DNA of 61,318 nt from an uncultured Chitinophagaceae bacterium (lineage in GTDB: Bacteria > Bacteroidota > Bacteroidia > Chitinophagales > Chitinophagaceae). The notes beneath the pieces are model-generated. The model saw nothing but the letters and a program-made list of their open reading frames with translations, was not told where the DNA came from and made no database searches. Below, in pieces: positions 9,691-17,651 of this stretch. The position numbers and the translations under genes were made by a program. Positions within the stretch are counted from its first letter, which is position 1, and each line of letters begins with the position of its first letter. Where the stretch lies: assembly GCA_903870685.1 (NCBI GenBank), contig CAIQDX010000007.1, forward strand, positions 1 through 61,318, in the 5' to 3' direction.

Positions 9691-9705
9691 ATTTATTTTA
9701 ATCTC

Positions 9706-10431
9706 TTACCAATAACTGTTGACCGTCATTTCTTCTTTTGTAGGATTAGTTAAACTATAATCAACAATTACTTTATATACACAAGTTTCGCATTTTGGAA
9801 CCATTACCTTTCTTTTGAAAATACTGCCATTACCCGAATACATATTTTGTGTTTTCCAATTATTAAAATTGCCGGTTACTTTAATACCTAAATGTGAGGT
9901 TTTAATGTAAATAATTTCTTCCCAATACATATCTTTTGGCAATGCTACACTTAACGATTGACGATACCAGTGTTCAGCATCTTCATAATTTTTTCTTTTG
10001 GAATAAACATACTCGAATGCCAGACAACCTAAATATTCGTTTAAAGAATAAATATATCCGGCATATTGTAAAGCAAGTGAGTTATTTCCTCCAACAAAGT
10101 TGGGAGCAGATGCATAAAAGCGCATCAATGCCCAATTTAAAGCAATGCTGCTTGTGTTAGTTTCAAGTTGCAGACGTAACTTTTTAATCAGTTCAGTTGA
10201 CTCTTTAAAATTATACAAAGCCTTAGTAGAAGCATAATTATCTGCAGCTGCATCTACTTCAGCAAATGTTGTTAAACTATTTTCAGTATGATAATTTTTA
10301 TTATACTCGAAAACTTTGTTATTTGAAAAAGGAAGATATCCAAAAGATAGTTCAAAAATGGCGTATCTATTCATAACAGAACCAACCGTTAAAACAGTAC
10401 CCATAAAAATAAAATGTAAAATTAATTTCAT
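9706..10431 (-). CDS. Hypothetical exported protein
   Basis: A 241-residue protein I do not recognise. The N terminus (MKLILHFIFMGTVLTVGSV) is hydrophobic and may be a signal peptide or membrane anchor. The middle is helical, with a pattern compatible with one or two TPR-like repeats (ALQYAGYIYSLNEYLGCLAFEYVYSKRKNYEDAEHWYRQSL). The C-terminal 60 residues look beta-rich and contain a CETC motif. It is convergent with icd, and a 277-bp spacer without a supportable gene lies upstream. No function is proposed. Confidence 0.6.
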   Translation of the reverse strand: MKLILHFIFMGTVLTVGSVMNRYAIFELSFGYLPFSNNKVFEYNKNYHTENSLTTFAEVDAAADNYASTKALYNFKESTELIKKLRLQLETNTSSIALNWALMRFYASAPNFVGGNNSLALQYAGYIYSLNEYLGCLAFEYVYSKRKNYEDAEHWYRQSLSVALPKDMYWEEIIYIKTSHLGIKVTGNFNNWKTQNMYSGNGSIFKRKVMVPKCETCVYKVIVDYSLTNPTKEEMTVNSYW

Positions 10432-10708
10432 TACTCCTGTTAAATTTTTATGCTAATCGCAAAGCATCATTCATTTAAAAGGACTGGATCTATTAATAAA
10501 TCAAAGGATAAGGAACTATAGTACTAATAAAAAATATAGGGGGATTTGTTTAACAAATATAGTACTTCAAGTTTCATTCAAACAAATAATATCAAATTTT
10601 AACTGCCTATTAAAAACCAACCATTTGTTAGTTATAAATCGGTGGTGTTTATACCTTGCTATGGTTTAGGAATCGATGAAAAAACTTAGTCAATAAAAGA
10701 AGAAAAAA

Positions 10709-10930
10709 TTATTTTAAGAAACTAAAAACTTTTCCAAAAAATGTTTCTTTACGTTCAAGACGGTCTTTTATTTCTTTTTGGAAAGCATCTAATTGTGTAA
10801 CGGGTGTCCAATCGTTTAAACCTTCATACCAAACTTTATCTGTATTTCTTAATTTAAATTTTTTTATCGATTGCATATTATATGGACCATGAATCATCAT
10901 ATCTTTCTTAAGAACATAAATCTTGTCCAT
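10709..10930 (-). CDS. Small GYF_2 (DUF4339) domain protein
   Basis: A 73-residue protein that is almost entirely one GYF_2 domain. The family pattern is seen in YVLKKDMMIHGPY near the start, followed about 20 residues later by DKVWYEGLNDWTPVTQL. Such domains usually occur as N-terminal modules of larger proteins and are thought to bind peptides. Here the domain stands alone with a short basic and aromatic tail (RKETFFGKVFSFLK). The gene ends 22 bp before an unannotated AT-rich spacer and starts 70 bp from the protease gene stop, so the two could share a transcript. Confidence 0.75.
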   Translation of the reverse strand: MDKIYVLKKDMMIHGPYNMQSIKKFKLRNTDKVWYEGLNDWTPVTQLDAFQKEIKDRLERKETFFGKVFSFLK

Positions 10931-11000
10931 TATTGCAGATGTAGTTTACAAAATGAAGTGAATCATTCAGATTAGTTTCAGCAAGGACAAATTTACTCGT

Positions 11001-12587
11001 TTATTTCAAAACTTCTAATCCTTTTTTAACAATATTGTCCCAAGCATTCATAACTTCAAAATAGCCATCATCACCCCATATCTGCCTTGCCATTAGCCCT
11101 TTTACCCGTTTAAAAATTTCAGTTCTGTCCTTAACAGGAACATCTTTTAAACTAATACTGTCATTTGTTGCAAGTACATTTAGTTGCTGCCATTCAGTTT
11201 CTCCCGGATTATATTTAGCAATTAGTTCAGCAGGTGATTTTATAGATTGAAAATAATTTTTTCTTTGTATATATTGTTTATACACAAAATTGCTAAGTAC
11301 ATTTTTATAATACAGTTTTGCGATAGATGCATTTAATTTTGAGGTATCGTAAGGCACAAAATAATCAGGAGTAATTCCTCCACCACCATAAACTATATGA
11401 CCGGAAGCAGTTTTAAATGATGGTCCGCTCTTTTTTGAAGTATCGCCTTTTAGAACTTCTCCATCATGAAACCGATTCATTAATTCTTCTTCATATTTTT
11501 CCTTGCCTTTGTTATATGGTTTCTGAATATTACGACCCAACGGGGTATAATACCGTGCAACTGTTAAACGAACTGCACTTCCATCACTTAGTCTAAACTG
11601 TTGTTGTACTAAACCCTTCCCAAAAGTTCTTCGTCCAACAATTGAAGCTCTGTCCCAGTCTTGTAAAGCACCAGAAAGTACTTCGCTAGCCGATGCCGAT
11701 GTTTCATCAACCAATACAACTAATTTTCCATTTTCAAATAAGCCTTCTTTGCGACAACGATATTCACTACGCGGCGATTTATTTCCTTGCGTATAAACAA
11801 TCAATTTATCGCCATCCAAAAATTCATCAGCAATACTTGTTGCTTCATTCATCAATCCACCGCCATTGCCACGTAAATCAATAATTAATTTTTGTGCACC
11901 TTGTTTTTGTAATTTTTCTAAATTTTGCATGAACTCTTCATAGGTTCTGTCAGCAAATTTGTTAATTCTAATATAACCGATTTGTGGTGCAATAATATAA
12001 GCTGCATCAACAGAAGGAACATTAATATTACCTCGTTTAAGTTCAATATTTTTTAATGCGCCATTTCTAAGAATTGTTATTTTAACTGAAGACCCGGCTG
12101 CTCCACGTAATTGTTTTCTGATGCTATCGGGCTTTAATTTTTTGCCGGCAAGTATGATTGTATCGTTTGCTTTAATTATTTCATCACCTACCTGAACTCC
12201 TGCTTTATCCGAAGGGCCATCTTTTATAACATGCATAACATTGATGGTATCATTGAACATTTGAAATTCTACACCGATACCCTGAAAATTTCCCATCAGT
12301 TCATCATTTACATCTTTAAAATTTGAAGCCGGGATATAGACTGAGTGCGGATCGAGATGATCTAACACATCATCAATAGCAATTTGGTTAATACTATCCG
12401 ACGGAACTGCATCAACATATTTTCCTTTTACCAATTCAAGCACTTCCTGTAAAGAAGAGGATCTGGAAGATGAAAAAAAACTGTTTGATTTTGTGCTGCT
12501 TTTTATTTCGTAACCAATCATCATACCCAAGATCATCATCACCGAAAATAATAGCGGTAACCAGATATGTAATTTTTTTGTTCCCAT
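11001..12587 (-). CDS. ctpA: Carboxy-terminal processing protease (S41A), membrane-anchored
   Basis: A 528-residue periplasmic protease of the CtpA/Prc family that trims or degrades envelope proteins from their C termini. An uncleaved N-terminal helix (residues 8-26) anchors it. A PDZ domain follows at about 95-180, containing the GIGVEFQ and GDEIIKAND elements. The S41 core starts with the LIIDLRGNGGGLM strand. The catalytic dyad is Ser299 in ETSASASE and Lys324 in GRRTFGKG, 25 residues apart as in E. coli Prc. A C-terminal helical extension of about 100 residues is common in this phylum. It is divergent from the kinase gene, with a 100-bp spacer between them. Confidence 0.93.
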   Translation of the reverse strand: MGTKKLHIWLPLLFSVMMILGMMIGYEIKSSTKSNSFFSSSRSSSLQEVLELVKGKYVDAVPSDSINQIAIDDVLDHLDPHSVYIPASNFKDVNDELMGNFQGIGVEFQMFNDTINVMHVIKDGPSDKAGVQVGDEIIKANDTIILAGKKLKPDSIRKQLRGAAGSSVKITILRNGALKNIELKRGNINVPSVDAAYIIAPQIGYIRINKFADRTYEEFMQNLEKLQKQGAQKLIIDLRGNGGGLMNEATSIADEFLDGDKLIVYTQGNKSPRSEYRCRKEGLFENGKLVVLVDETSASASEVLSGALQDWDRASIVGRRTFGKGLVQQQFRLSDGSAVRLTVARYYTPLGRNIQKPYNKGKEKYEEELMNRFHDGEVLKGDTSKKSGPSFKTASGHIVYGGGGITPDYFVPYDTSKLNASIAKLYYKNVLSNFVYKQYIQRKNYFQSIKSPAELIAKYNPGETEWQQLNVLATNDSISLKDVPVKDRTEIFKRVKGLMARQIWGDDGYFEVMNAWDNIVKKGLEVLK

Positions 12588-12687
12588 AATTGTTGCTTCT
12601 TTGTACCTTAATACTTTAAAAGCGAATATCCGTATTAAAATTCAATACGCTTGTTTGAAAATATCCGAACGGTTATAAAAATATTTT

Positions 12688-13527
12688 ATGTCAATCAAAC
12701 TAATTGCAGATAGCGGTGCTACAAAATGCGAATGGTGTTTATTACAAAATGGTAAAAAGAAGACAATTCTTACTCAAGGTATTAGTCCTTATTTTTTAAA
12801 CAGCCAACAAATCATCACATTATTACAAAAAGAATTACTGCCAAAACTAAAAGGAATAAAAGTTGATGAACTTTATTTTTATGGAACCGGTTTAAGTAAT
12901 CCAAATAATTCCAAGATCATAAAATTGTCTTTAAAAAAATTATTTACTTCGGCAAAAGTTGAAGTAAATACCGATCTCTTAGCAGCTGCCAGAGCTTTAT
13001 GCGGCAGTGGAAAAGGTATTGCCTGCATTTTAGGTACCGGCTCAAATTCCTGTTATTATAATGGAAAAAAGATCGTAAAGAACAGTCCGGGCTTAGGATA
13101 TATTTTAGGCGATGAAGGCAGTGGTGCTTTCTTAGGAAAAAAAGTCATTCAACATTATTTGTATCATACTTTTGACGAAGATTTGATGTCGAGATTTGAT
13201 GCAAAATTTACAACCAATACTGTTGAAATTTTAGAGAGGGTATATAAAGAACCTTTAGCCAACAGATATCTTGCAACCTTTGCAGTTTTTTTGGCTGAGA
13301 ACCGTGGGCATTATATGATAGAGAATATTATTGAAGATGGATTAAATGATTTTTTCTTTACACATCTTTATAAATTCAGAGAAAGCTGGATTATGCCTAT
13401 TAATTTTATTGGAAGTGTTGCATTTGGTTTTAAGGATATATTACAAGAACTTTGCAGCACTTACGAGTTAGAACTCGGCAATGTTTTAAAAAAGCCAATG
13501 GATGGATTGGTTAAGTATCACGCTTAA
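12688..13527 (+). CDS. murK: BadF/BadG-family sugar kinase, probable N-acetylmuramic acid kinase
   Basis: A 279-residue ATP-dependent kinase of the BadF/BadG/BcrA/BcrD-N-acetylglucosamine kinase fold. The phosphate-binding DSGATKCEW motif opens the protein. The second phosphate loop GIACILGTGSNSC lies near residue 111, followed by GYILGDEGSGAFLG. It sits 9 bp before murQ and is certainly co-transcribed with it. MurK enzymes of this fold phosphorylate MurNAc (and often GlcNAc) and feed MurQ; the organisation in Tannerella forsythia is the known precedent. Because Bacteroidota lack the MurP phosphotransferase route, a free-sugar kinase is the expected partner. Activity on MurNAc rather than only GlcNAc is inferred from context. 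Confidence 0.8.
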   Translation: MSIKLIADSGATKCEWCLLQNGKKKTILTQGISPYFLNSQQIITLLQKELLPKLKGIKVDELYFYGTGLSNPNNSKIIKLSLKKLFTSAKVEVNTDLLAAARALCGSGKGIACILGTGSNSCYYNGKKIVKNSPGLGYILGDEGSGAFLGKKVIQHYLYHTFDEDLMSRFDAKFTTNTVEILERVYKEPLANRYLATFAVFLAENRGHYMIENIIEDGLNDFFFTHLYKFRESWIMPINFIGSVAFGFKDILQELCSTYELELGNVLKKPMDGLVKYHA

Positions 13528-13536
13528 CAAAATAAC

Positions 13537-14373
13537 ATGAACAAATTCCAAAAAGTAACTGAACAATCTTCTAATTACAGGCATTTAGAAAAGATGACTG
13601 TTGAAGAAATTTTGATCAATATTAATAATGAGGATAAAACAGTTCCTTTGGCTGTTGCGAAAGCTCTTCCGCAAATAGAAAAATTAGTATCTATTATCGG
13701 TGATAAAATGTTAGCTGGCGGAAGATTATTTTATATCGGAGCTGGAACAAGTGGTCGTTTAGGAATTGTTGATGCAAGCGAATGTCCTCCAACATATGGT
13801 GTTCCCTATGGATTGGTTATCGGAATAATTGCAGGTGGCGAAAAAGCAATCACTCAAGCTGTCGAATTTGCAGAAGACAGTAAAGAAGATGGCTGGGCCG
13901 ATCTTCAGAAATTTTGCATCACTGATAAAGATGTTGTTATTGGTTTGGCTGCTAGCGGTACAACTCCTTATGTAATTGGTTCATTGGAAGAATGTCGCAA
14001 GAATAATATTATTACAGGAAGTATTTCATGCAATCCAAATTCTCCTGTTAGTGCTGCTGCAGATTATCCGGTTGAAGTTGTGGTAGGACCAGAATTTGTT
14101 ACAGGAAGTACTAGAATGAAAAGTGGCACTGCTCAAAAGTTAGTGCTGAACATGATTTCAACAACAGTGATGATACAGTTAGGAAGAGTAGAAGATAATA
14201 AAATGGTAAACATGCAACTTACGAATGTTAAGCTGGTTGACCGTGGTGTTAAAATGGTAATGGATAAATTAAATATGAACGATTACGAAACAGCTAAAGA
14301 ACTTTTATTAAAACACGGTAGTGTAAAAAAAGCTGTTAATGCGATGCAAATGAGTGGTCATGCACAACATTGA
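13537..14373 (+). CDS. murQ: N-acetylmuramic acid 6-phosphate etherase
   Basis: A 278-residue SIS-domain lyase that splits the lactyl ether of MurNAc-6-phosphate, giving GlcNAc-6-phosphate and D-lactate for peptidoglycan recycling. Family motifs are clear: GRLFYIGAGTSGRLGIVDASECPPTYG, with the catalytic glutamate in SECPPTYG; then GIIAGGEKAIT, VIGLAASGTTPY and VTGSTRMKSGTAQK. The C-terminal helical region ending MQMSGHAQH is shorter than in E. coli but still recognisable. It lies second in a three-gene unit, and its last 14 bases overlap the next reading frame. Confidence 0.95.
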   Translation: MNKFQKVTEQSSNYRHLEKMTVEEILININNEDKTVPLAVAKALPQIEKLVSIIGDKMLAGGRLFYIGAGTSGRLGIVDASECPPTYGVPYGLVIGIIAGGEKAITQAVEFAEDSKEDGWADLQKFCITDKDVVIGLAASGTTPYVIGSLEECRKNNIITGSISCNPNSPVSAAADYPVEVVVGPEFVTGSTRMKSGTAQKLVLNMISTTVMIQLGRVEDNKMVNMQLTNVKLVDRGVKMVMDKLNMNDYETAKELLLKHGSVKKAVNAMQMSGHAQH

Positions 14374-14923
14374 GCCTTTCTATAATTGGCGTCACATCTA
14401 CGTTTCAGAAGAAGATAAACGTTCTCCTTTTTACGGAAGAATCTACAGCGAGTTCGAATTTTCTCAAACAATTTATAATTATTATATCCATCCTCAATGG
14501 GATGATTTTGGCAGCAGAACTTTGTATCTAAAAATTTTGGATGTTGACTATGAATTAAATTTCGTTATAATTGAAATGATTGGCGAATGGAATGATGCAA
14601 TAGAAAATGATATCATGGAATTGAAAAGAGAAGTAATTGATTTCTTCTCCAAACAAAAAATTTCAAAATTCATTCTCCTCACAGAAAATATTTTAAATTT
14701 TCACAGCAGCGACAGAGATTATTATCAGGAATGGTATGAAGAAGTGAGTGAAGAAAATGGATGGATCGTTGCATTAAATATGCCCGAAGCAACGCAATAC
14801 GATTTCAAAAAAAAGAAATTAAATTATTATATCGAATTAATGGATATACCCGAATGGCGCACTTATAATCCGTATCATCTTTTTAAAAAGATAGACGATA
14901 TTTTAATAAAGAGATTGGACTAA
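14360..14923 (+). CDS. Conserved hypothetical protein, translationally coupled to murQ
   Basis: A 187-residue acidic and aromatic-rich cytoplasmic protein without recognised domains (no signal peptide or membrane segment). The ATG at 14360 overlaps the murQ end by 14 nt; a GTG two codons earlier is also possible. Notable segments are FYNWRHIYVSEEDKRSPFYG at the N terminus and the YYQEWYEEVSEENGW block near residue 120. The overlap implies co-translation with MurQ, so a role in cell-wall salvage or cell growth is possible, but nothing in the sequence shows it. Confidence 0.75.
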   Translation: MHNIEPFYNWRHIYVSEEDKRSPFYGRIYSEFEFSQTIYNYYIHPQWDDFGSRTLYLKILDVDYELNFVIIEMIGEWNDAIENDIMELKREVIDFFSKQKISKFILLTENILNFHSSDRDYYQEWYEEVSEENGWIVALNMPEATQYDFKKKKLNYYIELMDIPEWRTYNPYHLFKKIDDILIKRLD

Positions 14924-15265
14924 CTCTTTTTGAAGAAAATACATAACATCAAAAAAAATCTATTACTCATTTTTAACGTGGTTGCTTAATTGTAAGCCGT
15001 TTGACTACATGATTATGGTATAACTCACTACAATTTTTTAGGGTTGATTGCTATTACTTTGTAAAACAAATTTTAAACAGTCATACACATTCAATTATAC
15101 AATAAATTTTAATTTAAGTATAATTATAGTTAAGTGTTTTTTGTAATTATGTTGAATTTTTAGAAGTTCCCTCAATTAAAATAATTACAAATAAGATCGC
15201 TAACTAGTTTTGATTTCTGTTTATTTTTTGTTCAACTAAAACATATCCAATTAAAACTACTACCT
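14924..15265. other. 342-bp gene-free leader of the glycosyltransferase
   Basis: Very AT-rich spacer with no open frame worth calling on either strand. TAGTTTTG at 15205-15212 fits TAnnTTTG and would give a leader of about 50 nt before the glycosyltransferase ATG. No hairpin terminator after the murQ group was found. Confidence 0.4.
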
Positions 15266-17539
15266 ATGAAAATTATTTGTATAGGCAACTACCCCCCTCG
15301 CCAATGCGGTATAGCTACATTCACACAAAATTTAATTAGCGCATTGCAAAGAGCCGCACTCATTCAATCAATTGATATAGAAATTGAAGTGATTGCTATG
15401 AATGAATCAGATCAAACCTATGATTATCCCTCAATCGTAACCAAAACAATTCGTGATCAGCATAAAAGTGATTATGTAGATATGGCTGATTACATTAATC
15501 AGTCTGGTGCTGATGTTTGTTTAATTCAACACGAGTACGGCATATTTGGTGGCAACAGTGGCGTTCTATTGCTTGCTCTAATGCGTTTATTAAAAGTACC
15601 TGTTGTTACAACACTCCATTCTGTATTACAGAAACCAAATTTTCATCAAAAAGAAGTTTTAAAAAAGATAGCATCATATTCTTCCAAAATAGTTGTGATG
15701 AGCGCACTTGCCATCGATTTCTTAAAAGAAATTTTTGAAGTACCTGCATCAAAAATTGTTTGTATCGAACATGGTGTTCCTGATTTTGAATTAATGAAAT
15801 CATCTTTACCGGCATCTCCAAAAGAATGGGAAGGAAGAAAAGTGATGTTGACTTTTGGCTTGATGGGTAGAAATAAAGGAATAGAAACTGTTATCAAATC
15901 ACTCTCAGAAATTGCAAAAAAACATCCCGATATTTTATATGTTATTATGGGTAAAACACATCCGCATGTTGTAAGATATGCCGGCGAAGAATATCGTGAA
16001 TGGTTAACAAAAATGGTTGCTGAATTAAACTTGCAAAATAATGTTCAGTTCATTGATGAATATGTTACAGAACAACAATTAGTATCTCATTTACTTTCTG
16101 CAGATATTTATGTTACCCCTTATTTGAATAAAGCACAGATTACAAGCGGAACACTTTGTTATGCATTGGGTGGCGGATGCGCAGTTTTATCAACTCCTTA
16201 TTGGCATGCAGAAGAAGTTTTGAAAAATGGACGTGGCGGACTTTTTGGTTTTGGTGATTTTAATGGCCTTGCAAAACAAGTTATTGAATTATTAGATGAG
16301 CCAAAGAAACTTCAAATGATGCAACAAAAAGCTTATGCATATGGCAGTACCATTGCTTGGCCAACAATTGGACAACATTATATTGATTTGTTCGAAAACG
16401 TTTCAGTCATTCCTATAAATATAAATGAACGCATACAATCTCAGTATCAGCTTATTGATTTTCCTTTCAATGCACAACATATTTTCAGAATGACCGATTC
16501 AACCGGAATTCTTCAACATGCACATGGTTGCACACCTAATTACAAAACAGGTTATTGTTTAGATGATAATGCCAGAGCATTATTATTGAGCATGATGGCG
16601 TTTCAACAGTTTAAAAAACCAAAATATATTACACTTGCTGTAAGATATCTTGCTTATATAAATCATATGCAGCATAAGGATGGTCTTTTCGCTAATTTTA
16701 TGAGCTATTCTCATTCACTACTCGAAAATGATAATTCTGAAGATGCTTTTGGAAGATCAGTTTGGGCATTAGGGTATTTGGTTCGTTATGCACCAAATGA
16801 CGATTTATTTCAATTAGGCATTGAATTATTTCACAAAGCATTGAATCATATTCCAAACTTAACTCATGCACGTGGCTATGCTAATTGCATCTTAGGTTTA
16901 TATCATTATGTACATAGATTCCCTGACCAAGATAGATTTGTAAAAATGATCAGCGAATTGGCAACAATTCTATGTGATGGATATGATAAATCAAGCAAAG
17001 AAAACTGGCAATGGTACGAATCAATCGTTACTTATGATAATGGATTATTGCCTGCATCATTATATAAAGCTTACGAATTAACCGGAACAAAAAGATTTTT
17101 AGATGTAGCTGATGCAACAACAAATTTTCTTGAATCAAAATGTTTTTTAAGAAATCATCTTTCATTAATCGGAAACAGAAGATGGTTACGCATGGATGAA
17201 GATTACGAATTATTTGCACAGCAACCTATCGATGCAATGGCAATGGTTGTTTTATATGATAGTATTCATCAACTGAAAAAAGATAATGCATCAAAAGAAA
17301 AACTACAAATTTCATTCAAATGGTTCTTGGGTCTTAATGATTTGGATCTGCCATTGTATGATGTAGATACTTGTGGTTGCAATGATGGTATTGAAGAGTT
17401 TAGTATTAATCGTAATCAAGGTGCCGAAAGCACAATTGCATATCACATGGCCTGGTTAATTGCTGCGCCATATTTTGAATCTGAAATACCTTCTGCTGAA
17501 GTTGAAGTGTTTACTACCGAAGATGTTTCTAATTATTAA
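15266..17539 (+). CDS. GT4 glycosyltransferase with C-terminal alpha-helical domain
   Basis: A 757-residue two-part protein. Residues 1 to about 380 are a GT-B glycosyltransferase of family 4. They show GNYPPRQCGIATFT at the N terminus (the usual P-x-x-GG loop position), IEHGVPDF in the middle, and TFGLMGRNKGIE and ITSGTLCYALGGGCAVLSTPY in the donor-binding half. From about 395 to 750 there is a helical region with the conserved-looking blocks GYCLDDNARALLL, WYESIVTYDNGLLP and AQQPIDAMA, suggestive of an alpha/alpha barrel. The cysteine-rich VDTCGCNDG lies near the end. The gene converges on a GH130-receiver gene across one shared terminator. Pairing of such GT4 enzymes with GH130 suggests beta-mannoside or related polymer metabolism. 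Substrate not determinable. Confidence 0.85.
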   Translation: MKIICIGNYPPRQCGIATFTQNLISALQRAALIQSIDIEIEVIAMNESDQTYDYPSIVTKTIRDQHKSDYVDMADYINQSGADVCLIQHEYGIFGGNSGVLLLALMRLLKVPVVTTLHSVLQKPNFHQKEVLKKIASYSSKIVVMSALAIDFLKEIFEVPASKIVCIEHGVPDFELMKSSLPASPKEWEGRKVMLTFGLMGRNKGIETVIKSLSEIAKKHPDILYVIMGKTHPHVVRYAGEEYREWLTKMVAELNLQNNVQFIDEYVTEQQLVSHLLSADIYVTPYLNKAQITSGTLCYALGGGCAVLSTPYWHAEEVLKNGRGGLFGFGDFNGLAKQVIELLDEPKKLQMMQQKAYAYGSTIAWPTIGQHYIDLFENVSVIPININERIQSQYQLIDFPFNAQHIFRMTDSTGILQHAHGCTPNYKTGYCLDDNARALLLSMMAFQQFKKPKYITLAVRYLAYINHMQHKDGLFANFMSYSHSLLENDNSEDAFGRSVWALGYLVRYAPNDDLFQLGIELFHKALNHIPNLTHARGYANCILGLYHYVHRFPDQDRFVKMISELATILCDGYDKSSKENWQWYESIVTYDNGLLPASLYKAYELTGTKRFLDVADATTNFLESKCFLRNHLSLIGNRRWLRMDEDYELFAQQPIDAMAMVVLYDSIHQLKKDNASKEKLQISFKWFLGLNDLDLPLYDVDTCGCNDGIEEFSINRNQGAESTIAYHMAWLIAAPYFESEIPSAEVEVFTTEDVSNY

Positions 17540-17600
17540 AAATTAAAATTTTTCTTATAGTTGTTTTTTTAAAAGGGTAGTGTTTTGTTGTAATCAAGAA

Positions 17601-17633
17601 AAAAGGCACCGCATAATATTTGCAGTGCCTTTT
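17601..17633. terminator. Bidirectional terminator between GT4 and GH130 genes
   Basis: AAAAGGCAC / GTGCCTTTT stem extended by GCA/TGC after one mismatch, with an A-rich left side and TTTTGATTTTT on the right. It serves both convergent genes. Confidence 0.85.
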
Positions 17634-17651
17634 GATTTTTCTAACTCTATT

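Noticed and set aside
10432-10708. Gene in the 277-bp spacer downstream of the GYF_2 gene
   Set aside because: Only very short frames on both strands; no signal peptide or motif.
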